Assembly (NCBI RefSeq): GCF_014207855.1 | Contig: NZ_JACHKZ010000001.1 | Coordinates: 1-64,000 of the forward strand | Reading direction: 5' to 3' | Source: Comamonas odontotermitis | GTDB taxonomy: Bacteria; Pseudomonadota; Gammaproteobacteria; Burkholderiales; Burkholderiaceae_C | DNA: 64,000 bases | Shown: one piece after another, positions 56,461-64,000 of the stretch | How the letters are laid out: each line of letters begins with the position of its first letter | How positions within the stretch are numbered: the stretch's first letter is position 1 | Notes under the pieces: generated by a model | What the model was told of the DNA's origin: nothing | Databases searched by the model: none | Seen by the model: only the letters and a program-made list of their open reading frames with translations | Translations under genes and position numbers: made by a program

Positions 56461-57006
56461 ATGGCTGTCATCACACACGCAAATCCCCACGCATCCAGCC
56501 AGCCTGCTCCCTCAGGCCGGCACGCCCACTTCAGTGCACGGCGCATTTGTCTGGGCATCGTGCTGCTGTGCATCGGCATTGCAGCATTGGCGCTGCCGCT
56601 GGTGCGCGATACGCTCAATCTGATCCAGTCGCAAGCGCACTGGAAGCCCCTGGAGCACTGGCTTGCACAGGCTCCGATGGCCAGCTGGCTGATGATGTTT
56701 GTGTGGGGCACCCTGGTGCCGGTATCGCTGCTGGTGATGCTGCGCTTTCACCGCAATGTGCTCGGGGTGCTGGCAGCTCTCGCCTTTTCTGCAGTGGCCG
56801 TGATCTGGTACATGCATATGCCCCAGCAATCGCAATGCGCTGCCCTGTACAACGACAGTCTGTGGTGTGCGGCCATTGCATGGGGCTACAGCCTGAGCCT
56901 GGGTATCGCCAATGCCGTCTATCTGTTTGCCCTGGTGATGCTGCTGCTGGGCGGAGTCAGCTTTGCCGCCATGCCCAAGGATGATGAGAACGAAAGCCCG
57001 GCCTGA
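56461..57006 (+). CDS. Unknown four-helix membrane protein
   Basis: A 181-residue protein I do not recognise. It has a 25-residue hydrophilic His/Ser-rich N-terminus and then about four hydrophobic helices (ICLGIVLLCIGIAALALPLV, SWLMMFVWGTLVPVSLLVML, VLGVLAALAFSAVAVIWYM and an AIAWGYSLSLGIANAVYLFALVMLLL segment). A short loop with two Cys (SQCAALYNDSLWCA) separates helices three and four, possibly a periplasmic disulfide. The tail is acidic. Strong Shine-Dalgarno AAGGAG. It is divergent from the encapsulin operon and followed by the symporter gene 200 bp later. A link to either is unproven. Confidence 0.65.
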   Translation: MAVITHANPHASSQPAPSGRHAHFSARRICLGIVLLCIGIAALALPLVRDTLNLIQSQAHWKPLEHWLAQAPMASWLMMFVWGTLVPVSLLVMLRFHRNVLGVLAALAFSAVAVIWYMHMPQQSQCAALYNDSLWCAAIAWGYSLSLGIANAVYLFALVMLLLGGVSFAAMPKDDENESPA

Positions 57007-57100
57007 AGATGCTGCTCACGCCACCCCACGACCGCTGCTGAATGGCGAGCGCTGTCCACCATGCGCTACGGCCTCGGCAGCGTTAAAGGCAGTTTATATA

Positions 57101-57129
57101 ACCTAGGTCAACTAGGTAAAAACCGAGGT
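57101..57129. promoter_or_regulatory. Repeated CTAGGT motif upstream of the symporter gene
   Basis: ACCTAGGT, itself a palindrome, is followed two bases later by ACTAGGT and further on by ACCGAGGT. The three similar half-sites lie about 80-110 bp before the symporter start, a plausible regulator site. Confidence 0.4.
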
Positions 57130-57208
57130 GCTCGAAGACCACGGACCGCCATGACATGGATGTAAGCTATGCATTGAAAACAATCGATAGCAAAAAAGGA
57201 TTCTGACC

Positions 57209-58540
57209 ATGGCTTCTGCAGCGGGCAAAAAAGGCATCCCGGTCGCGTTCCTGATCCTGGGCGCGATGGTACTGGGCATCTTGATCGGCTACCTGATCTA
57301 CATCGAGTTCCCCGACAAGGGCGCCGCCAAGGATATTGCGGGCTATATCTCCATCGTCTCCGATGTGTTCTTGCGGCTCATCAAGATGCTGATCGGGCCG
57401 CTCGTGTTCTCCACTCTGGTTGTGGGCATCGCGCACATGGGCGATGCAGCCTCTGTCGGCCGGGTGTTCTTCAAGGCCATGCTGTGGTTTTTGACAGCAT
57501 CCCTGGTATCGCTGCTGCTGGGCATGGTTCTGGCCAATGTGCTGCAGCCCGGCAATAACCTGGGGCTGCCGCTGCCCGATATTGGCGCCTCCGCCAATCT
57601 GGCCACCGGCAAGTTCACCCTGAAGGAATTTGTGAACCACCTGATTCCCAAATCCTTTGCCGAGGCGATGGCCAACAACGAGATTCTGCAGATCGTGGTG
57701 TTCTCGATGTTCTTTGGCGTGGCGCTGTCGGCACTGGGCGAAAAGGGCAAAACCCTGGTGGCCGCGATTGACGAGCTCTCGCACGTCATGCTCAAGATCA
57801 CCGGCTATGTGATGAAGCTGGCGCCGCTGGCGGTGCTGGCAGCCATGGCCGCCACCGTGGCTGTGAACGGCCTGGGCATCCTGCTCAAGTTTGCCGTGTT
57901 CATGGGCGATTTCTACCTGGGTCTGTTCCTGCTGTGGGCACTGTTGCTGGGTGCAGGCTTCGTGTTCCTGGGCCCCCGCATCTTCAAGCTGATTGTGCTG
58001 ATCAAGGAAGCCTTCATGCTGTCGTTTGCCACGGCCAGCTCCGAGGCGGCCTACCCAAAAATTCTGGATGCCCTGGATCGCTTTGGCGTCAAGCGCAAGA
58101 TCTCCAGCTTCGTCATGCCAATGGGGTATTCGTTCAACCTCGACGGCTCGATGATGTACTGCACCTTCGCCACCTTGTTCATCGCGCAGGCTTACGGTAT
58201 CCAGTTGCCCCTGTCCACACAGATCACCATGCTGCTGATCCTGATGCTGACATCCAAGGGCATGGCTGGCGTGCCACGTGCGTCGCTCGTCGTGATCGCC
58301 GCAACGCTCAACCAGTTCAATATTCCAGAGGCCGGCCTGCTGCTGATCCTGGGTGTGGATACCTTCCTCGACATGGGCCGCTCCGCCACCAATGCTGTAG
58401 GCAACTCCATTGCCTCCGCCGTCGTCGCCAAGTGGGAAGGCGAGCTGCTGCCCGAAGCTGAAGCCGCGGAACTGGCCCGCAAGCTCGATGCCGAGGCTGC
58501 CTTGGCGGCGCATCCCCTGCCAACCCCAGATATCAGCTGA
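57209..58540 (+). CDS. Dicarboxylate/amino acid:cation symporter (DAACS family)
   Basis: A 443-residue secondary transporter of the GltP/DctA family. Eight helices plus hairpins HP1/HP2 are expected. Hallmarks are SFATASSEAAYPKILDALDRFGV (serine-rich HP1, core SFATASSEAAYPKIL), SFNLDGSMMYCTFATLFIAQ in TM7, SKGMAGVPRASLVVI in HP2, and DTFLDMGRSATNAVGNSIASAVVAKWEG in TM8 with the Asp/Arg/Asn substrate and cation ligands. The SSEAAYPK loop is more like glutamate/aspartate GltP-type carriers than DctA. The stop TGA overlaps the next gene's ATG by one base (TGATG), so a periplasmic binding protein is co-translated, which is unusual for this carrier class. Confidence 0.9.
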   Translation: MASAAGKKGIPVAFLILGAMVLGILIGYLIYIEFPDKGAAKDIAGYISIVSDVFLRLIKMLIGPLVFSTLVVGIAHMGDAASVGRVFFKAMLWFLTASLVSLLLGMVLANVLQPGNNLGLPLPDIGASANLATGKFTLKEFVNHLIPKSFAEAMANNEILQIVVFSMFFGVALSALGEKGKTLVAAIDELSHVMLKITGYVMKLAPLAVLAAMAATVAVNGLGILLKFAVFMGDFYLGLFLLWALLLGAGFVFLGPRIFKLIVLIKEAFMLSFATASSEAAYPKILDALDRFGVKRKISSFVMPMGYSFNLDGSMMYCTFATLFIAQAYGIQLPLSTQITMLLILMLTSKGMAGVPRASLVVIAATLNQFNIPEAGLLLILGVDTFLDMGRSATNAVGNSIASAVVAKWEGELLPEAEAAELARKLDAEAALAAHPLPTPDIS

Positions 58541-59487
58541 TGATGCGAAGATTGATACGCTCCAACCCAATGCTGCGTCCGCTGCGCCCATGGCTCATGC
58601 TGGCTGCGCTGGCGCCATGGGCCCCTCTGGCAGCCAATGCACAGGCACCCGCCGCTCCGGTGGCGCTGACCGGCACCCTGGCCAAAGTCCACCAGAAAGG
58701 CGAAGTGGCGCTGGCCTACCGCCAAAGCTCCGTTCCGTTCTCGTACCTGGATGCGCAGGGCAAGCCGATTGGTTACTCCATCGAGCTGTGCAAGGCCGTC
58801 GTACACGCCATGGAGGCGACGGTGCACAAGCCGCTGACCATCCGCTGGGTGCCCGTGACTTCGGCAACGCGCATGGAAGCCATCACCAGCGGCCAGGCCG
58901 ATCTGGAGTGCGGCTCCACCACCAGCAACAAGGAACGCCAGCAGACGGTGGCGTTTTCGCCCACCTTTTTTGTCTCGGGCACCAAGCTGCTGGTCAAAAA
59001 GGGATCGCCAGTGCGCGATTACACGGGCCTCGCCGGCAAAAAGGTGGCAGTGACCGCAGGCACCACCAACGAGAAGACCATGCGCGATCTGTCTGCCCGT
59101 TTCCAGCTGAACCTGCAGATACTGCCAATGCGCGACCACGCCGAATCCTTTGCGCAGGTGACAAGCGGCGCAGCCGATGCCTTTGCAACCGACGACGTGC
59201 TGCTGTATGGCCTGGTGGCGCAAACGCCCGGGGGACGTGAGCAGTATGCGGTTGTTGGCGATTTTCTGTCCTACGATCCGTATGGGGTGATGTACCGCAA
59301 GGGCGACGCCCCCATGGCGCAACTAGTGACGGAAACATTCCAGGCCCTGGCAGCCGATAGAGAGATCGAGCGCCAGTACAACCGCTGGTTTCTGAAAAAA
59401 CTGCCCACCGGCCAGACCCTGGGCCTGCCGATGAGCCCGCAGTTGAAGATCATTCTCGAAAGCCTCGCGGCTACGCAAGGCGAATAG
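58540..59487 (+). CDS. GltI-like periplasmic binding protein coupled to the symporter gene
   Basis: The 315-residue SBP_bac_3 protein has a basic N-terminus and signal peptide ending near ANA-QAPA. Ligand-domain signatures are GEVALAYRQSSVPFSYLDAQGKPIGYSIELC (in pieces AYRQSSVPFSYLD, PIGYSIELCKAV), ADLECGSTTSNKERQQTVAFSPTF, TAGTTNEKTMRDL and YDPYGVMYRKGD. It clearly belongs to the glutamate/aspartate group, with DLECGSTTSNKER equivalent to GltI. No ABC permease or ATPase accompanies it. It overlaps the symporter gene and could feed the GltJKL permease encoded at 34459-36649 or act as a sensor. Confidence 0.85.
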   Translation: MMRRLIRSNPMLRPLRPWLMLAALAPWAPLAANAQAPAAPVALTGTLAKVHQKGEVALAYRQSSVPFSYLDAQGKPIGYSIELCKAVVHAMEATVHKPLTIRWVPVTSATRMEAITSGQADLECGSTTSNKERQQTVAFSPTFFVSGTKLLVKKGSPVRDYTGLAGKKVAVTAGTTNEKTMRDLSARFQLNLQILPMRDHAESFAQVTSGAADAFATDDVLLYGLVAQTPGGREQYAVVGDFLSYDPYGVMYRKGDAPMAQLVTETFQALAADREIERQYNRWFLKKLPTGQTLGLPMSPQLKIILESLAATQGE

Positions 59488-59667
59488 CCCCGAACCACTC
59501 ACCATTCAATAGCAATCTGCGCACTGTCTGCTACAGCAGACAGTGCCAATTGCCTCCCCTCCCACACTGAAACCAGGCAACTGCAATCAACAGCGAAATC
59601 GGAGGAATTTTTCAATCCGTTATGCTGGCAGCTTGTTTCACTACCGCACGTCCTGCATTCCAAGACA

Positions 59668-60552
59668 GTGTCAGACCCCCATCCTTCTCGATTCCCTGAC
59701 AAGGAAGACAAAAAAACCTTTTTGCAAAAGGTGGTGGAATTCATCCACCCGGCGCCAGATTCACCCGATGAACTGATCGAAACCCTGGCCGAAGCCGAAA
59801 ACAACGATGTAATCAATGCCGACTCGCGCGTCATGCTGGAACGCGTGATCCGGATGGAGGACATGACCGCAGGCGACGTGATGGTTGCCGCGACGCGCAT
59901 GGACCTGGTGGACATCGATTCCGATTTCGAGACGGTGCTGCACACCGTCATCAACACCGCGCACTCGCGCTTTCCGGTATTCCAAGGCGAGCAGGAAAAC
60001 ATCATCGGCATCCTGCTGGCCAAGGATCTGCTCAAGCTCCAGCGGTCGCCACAGCTCAATATCCGCTCCCTGCTGCGCCCGGCAGTGTTTGTGCCGGAAA
60101 GCAAGGGCCTCAATGACCTGCTGCGTGAATTTCGCGGCAACCGCAACCACCTGGCCATCGTCATCGACGAGTTCGGCCGCGTGGCGGGTCTGGTCACGAT
60201 CGAAGACGTGCTGGAGCAGATCGTTGGCGAGATCGAGGACGAGTTCGATCTTCCAGAGGAAGAGGGCGACATCTTCGCGCTGGCCGACGACACCTTCCGC
60301 ATCTCGGGCGACACCCCGGTCGAACGTGTTGCCGATGCGTTCAAGGTCACGCTGGAGAGCAGCGACGCAGATGAATCCTTCGAAACCATTGGCGGCCTGA
60401 TCGCCCATGAACTGGGCCATGTGCCCAAGCGCGGCGAACACATCATGCTGGGTGGTCTGCACTTCGAAGTGCTGCTGACCAAGGGTGGCGCCGTGCGCTG
60501 GTTCCGCGTACAGCGGGCTGCACCCGTGTCAGACCCGGAGGCAGACGCCTGA
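59668..60552 (+). CDS. corC: CorC/HlyC-type transporter-associated CBS protein
   Basis: The 294-residue cytoplasmic protein has two CBS domains (about 68-190, MTAGDVMVAATRMDLVDI to FGRVAGLVTIEDVLEQIVGEIEDE) and a C-terminal CorC_HlyC domain (FRISGDTPVERVADAF...ETIGGLIAHELGHVPKRGE). It matches YbeX/CorC, linked to magnesium/cobalt efflux or ribosome-related functions. It lacks the CNNM membrane domain of larger relatives. The start is GTG 59668 (VSDPHPSRF). It is followed by lnt, as in many Proteobacteria (ybeX-lnt), though a terminator-like hairpin lies in the 113-bp gap. Confidence 0.92.
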   Translation: MSDPHPSRFPDKEDKKTFLQKVVEFIHPAPDSPDELIETLAEAENNDVINADSRVMLERVIRMEDMTAGDVMVAATRMDLVDIDSDFETVLHTVINTAHSRFPVFQGEQENIIGILLAKDLLKLQRSPQLNIRSLLRPAVFVPESKGLNDLLREFRGNRNHLAIVIDEFGRVAGLVTIEDVLEQIVGEIEDEFDLPEEEGDIFALADDTFRISGDTPVERVADAFKVTLESSDADESFETIGGLIAHELGHVPKRGEHIMLGGLHFEVLLTKGGAVRWFRVQRAAPVSDPEADA

Positions 60553-60603
60553 CCGCGGTGCCCCGGCACGGGACGCCATACGCATCGCGTATAGTGCGCA
60601 AGG

Positions 60604-60636
60604 CGGCAGCAGACGGTGACGTCGCTGCCGTTTTTG
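60604..60636 (+). terminator. Terminator-like hairpin between corC and lnt
   Basis: CGGCAGC (60604-60610) and GCTGCCG (60624-60630) pair around an internal stem-loop, followed by TTTTTG. It may reduce read-through into lnt. Confidence 0.6.
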
Positions 60637-60665
60637 TTTTGACGTAACCCCATCGCTGCCCTACC

Positions 60666-62252
60666 GTGCCTGCATCCTTTTCGCTGTATGAGACGCCGCG
60701 CCGCTTTCCGTGGCTTTTCCTGTTGCTTGCCTTGGTGGCCGGGGTGCTGCAAGCCTGGTCGCTGGCCTGGCCGTGGCGGCTGAGCGGGTATGAAGCCTGG
60801 TACGGCCAGCCTCTGTGGTGGCTGCAGATCGCATCGCTGGCCGTGCTGCCTGCCATGCTCATCCGACAGCGGCGAGCCTGGCATGGTGCGCTGCTGGGTT
60901 GGGGTTTTGCCACGGCCTGGCTGTGCGCCACATTCTGGTGGCTGTTCATATCAATGCATGTATACGGCGGGCTGGCGGCTCCGCTGGCCGTACTGGCCGT
61001 TCTTGCGCTGGCCGCGTTTCTTGCCAGCTATTACGCCGCAGCCTGCGGACTGTTCGTCGCCTATAAGGGCGAGCGCCTGACCCGCGCCGTACTGCTGTTT
61101 GCCGCGTTATGGCTGCTGGGCGAGCTGGCTCGCGGGCAGTGGTGGACAGGCTTTCCCTGGGGAGCGAGTGGCTATGCCCACACCGATGGCCCCCTCGCTG
61201 GCCTTGCGCCTTTTGTCGGGGTGTACGGCATTGGTGCGGTGGCAGCGGCCATCGCCGTGGTGCTGGGTGGCCTGCGGATACGCCATGCACACCAGTGGCA
61301 AAGCTATGGGGCTGTGGCCCTGTTTGCAGCAGTGCTGTGGATAACCCATCAACCGCAACAGGATTCCGCCATCGGCACCAACCGCCCGCCCGTCTCTATC
61401 GAACTGCTGCAGGGCAATATCTCGCAGGGTGAAAAATTCCAGCCCAGCTCAGGCATTCCGCAGGCGCTCAGCTGGTATGCAGAGCAACTGCAGGCCAGTC
61501 AGGCGGATATGGTGATTGCGCCGGAGACCGCCATTCCCGTACTGCTGCGCCAGACGCCGGACAATTACTGGCCCGCACTGCAAGAGCGCTTTTCCACCGG
61601 CAAGCAGGCTGCATTGATTGGCGTGCCCTTGGGTGATTTTGAAGTGGGCTACACCAATTCGATGGTGGGCCTGGCGCCCGGGCAGCCTGCCGCCTACCGC
61701 TACGACAAGCACCATCTCGTCCCGTTTGGCGAGTTCATTCCGCCCATGTTCCGCTGGTTCACCGATCTGATGCAGATTCCGCTGGGCGATTTCAACCGCG
61801 GCGGTATGAATCAGCCGTCGCTCGCCTGGGCGGGCGAACGCTGGGCGCCCAATATCTGCTACGAAGATCTGTTTGGCGAGGAGCTGGCCACCCGCTTTGT
61901 CGATGCGGCCACAGCGCCCACCATCCTGGTCAATGCCAGCAACATTGCCTGGTTTGGTGGCTCGATTGCGATTGATCAGCATCTGCAGATCAGCCGCATG
62001 CGCAGCCTGGAGCTGGCGCGCCCGATGATCCGCGCCACCAACACCGGGGCCACCGCCGTCATCAACCACCGCGGCCAGGTGGAGCATGCCTTGCCTCACC
62101 AGACCCGCGCGGTGCTGCAAGCCCAGGTACAGGGTGTAGATGCGTCCCCCACCTTATTTGCACGCTGGGCGAGCCGTTTTGGCCTGTGGCCGCTGTGGCT
62201 GGCAGGTTTTGTGGTGCTGGCAGGTGCCATGCTGACGCGGCAGCGCCAGTGA
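60666..62252 (+). CDS. lnt: Apolipoprotein N-acyltransferase
   Basis: The 528-residue inner-membrane enzyme adds the third acyl chain to lipoproteins. An N-terminal bundle of membrane helices (to about 225) is followed by a periplasmic nitrilase-like domain with the catalytic triad Glu287 (APETAIP), Lys348 (YDKHHLVPFGE) and Cys398 (NICYEDLFGEE). Essential loop GASGYAH lies earlier, and a final helix near 505-522 ends in RQRQ. GTG 60666 is the start. Length is close to E. coli Lnt (512). The window encodes several lipoproteins that would be its substrates. Confidence 0.96.
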   Translation: MPASFSLYETPRRFPWLFLLLALVAGVLQAWSLAWPWRLSGYEAWYGQPLWWLQIASLAVLPAMLIRQRRAWHGALLGWGFATAWLCATFWWLFISMHVYGGLAAPLAVLAVLALAAFLASYYAAACGLFVAYKGERLTRAVLLFAALWLLGELARGQWWTGFPWGASGYAHTDGPLAGLAPFVGVYGIGAVAAAIAVVLGGLRIRHAHQWQSYGAVALFAAVLWITHQPQQDSAIGTNRPPVSIELLQGNISQGEKFQPSSGIPQALSWYAEQLQASQADMVIAPETAIPVLLRQTPDNYWPALQERFSTGKQAALIGVPLGDFEVGYTNSMVGLAPGQPAAYRYDKHHLVPFGEFIPPMFRWFTDLMQIPLGDFNRGGMNQPSLAWAGERWAPNICYEDLFGEELATRFVDAATAPTILVNASNIAWFGGSIAIDQHLQISRMRSLELARPMIRATNTGATAVINHRGQVEHALPHQTRAVLQAQVQGVDASPTLFARWASRFGLWPLWLAGFVVLAGAMLTRQRQ

Positions 62253-62573
62253 TTAACCCCGCGGCACCGGGGGTACGCAAGATCACCGATGATGACGGCA
62301 ACTGCATGCAGATGCATGCCACACAGCCTGGGCATGCGCCATGAGCACTGTTATCCGGGCATATTCGGCGCTGGCAAGCGCTAAATGTAAGTGCTGTTAA
62401 AAACGGGCAAAGCGTGCTTTTTTTCGACAAAGCACAGTGCAGCCCACGGCTATGTGTGGCTGCATTTGCGCGATAAAGCTGGATAATGGATGGTGGCAGC
62501 GTTTAGCTGCCGTCCGGAAGATGCAGCCATGACTGCGCCCCGGATCCCTGGAGTTGGACTGACTGGATATTCA
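62253..62573. other. Intergenic region upstream of fabAB
   Basis: 321 bp without a convincing gene, containing the fabAB promoter. A small hairpin GTGCTTT/AAAGCAC lies near 62413-62434. No clear FabR-like operator was found. In-frame ATG 62529 would extend FabA by 15 residues lacking similarity, so 62574 is preferred. Confidence 0.5.
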
Positions 62574-63098
62574 ATGGCTGAATCTTTTTCCTACGAGCAA
62601 CTGATCGCCTCTGGTGAGGGCAAGTTGTTTACCCCTGAAAGTGGCCGCCTGCCACTGCCGCCGATGCTGATGTTCGATCGCATCACCCACATTGACGAGA
62701 ACGGCGGCGCGCACGGGCTGGGAAAGATTGTGGCGGAGCTGGATGTCAACCCGGAACTGTGGTTCTTCAAGTGCCACTTTCAGGGCGACCCCGTCATGCC
62801 AGGCTGCCTGGGACTGGATGCCATGTGGCAGCTGATCGGTTTTTACCTGACCTGGCTGCGCCTGCCAGGCCGCGGCCGCGCGCTGGGCGCGGGCGAAGTG
62901 AAGTTCACCGGAGAAGTCGGCCCCGATGTGAAGCTGGTCACCTACGAGATCGACATCAAGCGTGTGATCAAGCGCAAGCTGAACATGGCCATCGGCGATG
63001 CCCGCCTGCTGGCCGATGGCAAAGAAATCTATGTAGCCAACGATCTGCGCGTGGGCCTGTTCCTGCGTGACGGTGACGGCAAGGAAAACGCAGCATGA
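62574..63098 (+). CDS. fabA: 3-hydroxyacyl-ACP dehydratase/isomerase FabA
   Basis: The 174-residue hot-dog-fold enzyme dehydrates 3-hydroxydecanoyl-ACP and isomerises trans-2 to cis-3-decenoyl-ACP, starting anaerobic unsaturated fatty acid synthesis. Catalytic His68 lies in [13 protein letters not shown] and Asp82 in [13 protein letters not shown], two residues earlier than in E. coli FabA (His70, Asp84). [15 protein letters not shown] is conserved. The stop overlaps the fabB start (ATGA). Presence of FabA with FabB shows this organism uses the classic FabA/FabB route. Confidence 0.96.
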   Translation: MAESFSYEQLIASGEGKLFTPESGRLPLPPMLMFDRITHIDENGGAHGLGKIVAELDVNPELWFFKCHFQGDPVMPGCLGLDAMWQLIGFYLTWLRLPGRGRALGAGEVKFTGEVGPDVKLVTYEIDIKRVIKRKLNMAIGDARLLADGKEIYVANDLRVGLFLRDGDGKENAA

Positions 63099-64000
63099 AG
63101 CGTAGGGTGGTTATTACAGGGGCCGGTATCGTCTCCTGTATCGGTGTTGGACTGGAAGCCGTGGAGACTTCGCTGCGCGAAGGCCGCTCCGGCATCCAGC
63201 ACATGCCTGTGTTCAAGGAACTGGGCCTGCGCAGCCAGGTGGCCGGTATTCCGCAGATCAATGTGGAAGAGTTCATCGACCGCAAGCAGCTGCGCTTCAT
63301 GGGCGATGCAGCTGCCTATGCGCAGATTTCGCTGCAACAGGCGATCGAGCAATCGGGCCTGAAGCCTGAACAGATCAGCCACCCACGCACCGGCCTCATC
63401 ATGGGCTCAGGCGGGGGCTCGCCCGCCAACCAGATCGAAGCGGCCGATACTCTGCGCGAAAAAGGCATCCGCCGTGTCGGCCCCTACCAGGTCACACGTT
63501 GCATGGGCTCGACCGTGTCGGCCAACCTGGCCACCAATTTCAGGATCAAGGGCATCAACTACTCCATCACCTCTGCCTGCTCCACCTCGGCGCATTGCAT
63601 TGGCGCAGCTGCCCAGCAGATTGCCTGGGGCATGCAGGATGTGATGTTTGCCGGCGGCGGTGAAGAGCTCTCCTGGGGTCTGGCACTGCTGTTTGACGGC
63701 ATGGGAGCCATGTCCAGCAAGTACAACGAAACGCCCGAAAAGGCGTCGCGCCCCTACGATGCCAACCGCGATGGCTTTGTCATCGCTGGCGGCGGCGGCG
63801 CACTCGTTCTGGAGAGCCTGGAGCACGCCCAGGCGCGCGGCGCCAACATCCTGGGCGAGATCGTCGGTTTTGGCATCTCCTCCGATGGCGAAGACATGGT
63901 GGCGCCTTCCGGCGAAGGCGCCGTGGCTGCCATGCAGCAGGCCATCGAGGGGCTGGATGGCTCCATCGACTACATCAACACCCATGGCACCTCCACGCCT
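63095..64000 (+). CDS. fabB: 3-oxoacyl-ACP synthase I FabB (partial, runs off the right edge)
   Basis: The first 302 residues of a ketosynthase of about 405 residues. The catalytic Cys162 lies in [12 protein letters not shown] and the first catalytic His297 in INTHGTSTP at the window edge; the second His and the rest are missing. Sequence [20 protein letters not shown] and [15 protein letters not shown] match FabB rather than FabF. It elongates cis-3-decenoyl-ACP made by FabA. Translationally coupled to fabA. Confidence 0.96.
   Translation, partial: MKRRVVITGAGIVSCIGVGLEAVETSLREGRSGIQHMPVFKELGLRSQVAGIPQINVEEFIDRKQLRFMGDAAAYAQISLQQAIEQSGLKPEQISHPRTGLIMGSGGGSPANQIEAADTLREKGIRRVGPYQVTRCMGSTVSANLATNFRIKGINYSITSACSTSAHCIGAAAQQIAWGMQDVMFAGGGEELSWGLALLFDGMGAMSSKYNETPEKASRPYDANRDGFVIAGGGGALVLESLEHAQARGANILGEIVGFGISSDGEDMVAPSGEGAVAAMQQAIEGLDGSIDYINTHGTSTP

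Overview
The window looks like chromosome of a high-GC betaproteobacterium of the order Burkholderiales, most likely family Comamonadaceae (Comamonas/Acidovorax-like). The reasons are the DUF4148 small secreted proteins, a Bug-type tripartite tricarboxylate binding protein, TRAP carriers, IPTL/PEP-CTERM-like C-terminal signals, and short ATAGC..AGCGCT-type dispersed repeats that I recall from this family. No rRNA, tRNA or CRISPR array was seen. Genus assignment is inference.

Layout. 1-744: remains of two insertion sequences, an IS5-like end inside a truncated IS110 transposase. 1069-3500: a TonB-C lipoprotein and a succinate-semialdehyde-type dehydrogenase. 3671-9678: an envelope sugar locus (flippase-like protein, GT2 and GT39 glycosyltransferases, UDP-glucuronate 4-epimerase, UDP-glucose dehydrogenase) whose enzymes fit galacturonic or glucuronic acid decoration of lipopolysaccharide. 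9792-17887: lysine permease, hexose-6-phosphate mutarotase, a YedE-YedF-DsrE sulfur/selenium cluster, lipoprotein L-asparaginase and an ABC exporter. 18225-27153: DUF4148 and DUF3617 proteins, SbcD-SbcC nuclease and an FAD-dependent protein. 27154-31177: a Big-1 repeat surface protein, a PagP-like barrel, a YXWGXW lipoprotein and HtpX. 31283-38900: DUF3025, PyrC, a solitary GltI-like binding protein, a complete gltIJKL glutamate/aspartate importer and a LysR regulator. 39207-45350: TRAP transporter, HpaI-like aldolase, Bug binding protein and AlaX editing protein. 45652-51318: second DUF4148 protein, DsbD/ScsB-like disulfide reductase and a large ESPR-bearing surface protein.

51419-56125 is the most striking region: a five-gene minus-strand operon for a family 2A encapsulin nanocompartment. 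In transcription order it encodes a rhodanese, serine O-acetyltransferase, an XRE regulator, the HK97-fold shell protein (SrpI/MMP-I type) and a SufS-like cysteine desulfurase with a roughly 245-residue low-complexity N-terminal extension, the expected cargo-loading region. Together they would make O-acetylserine for cysteine synthesis, strip sulfur from cysteine inside the shell, and handle the sulfane sulfur. The family is known (sulfur-storing encapsulins); the embedded regulator, the palindrome before the shell gene and the paired YYF motifs in the cargo extension deserve attention.

56461-64000: an unknown four-helix membrane protein, a GltP/DctA symporter overlapping a periplasmic binding protein gene, CorC, apolipoprotein N-acyltransferase Lnt, and the fabA-fabB pair for unsaturated fatty acid synthesis, with fabB running off the right edge. 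Many units end in clear intrinsic terminators, several of them symmetric and serving convergent genes.
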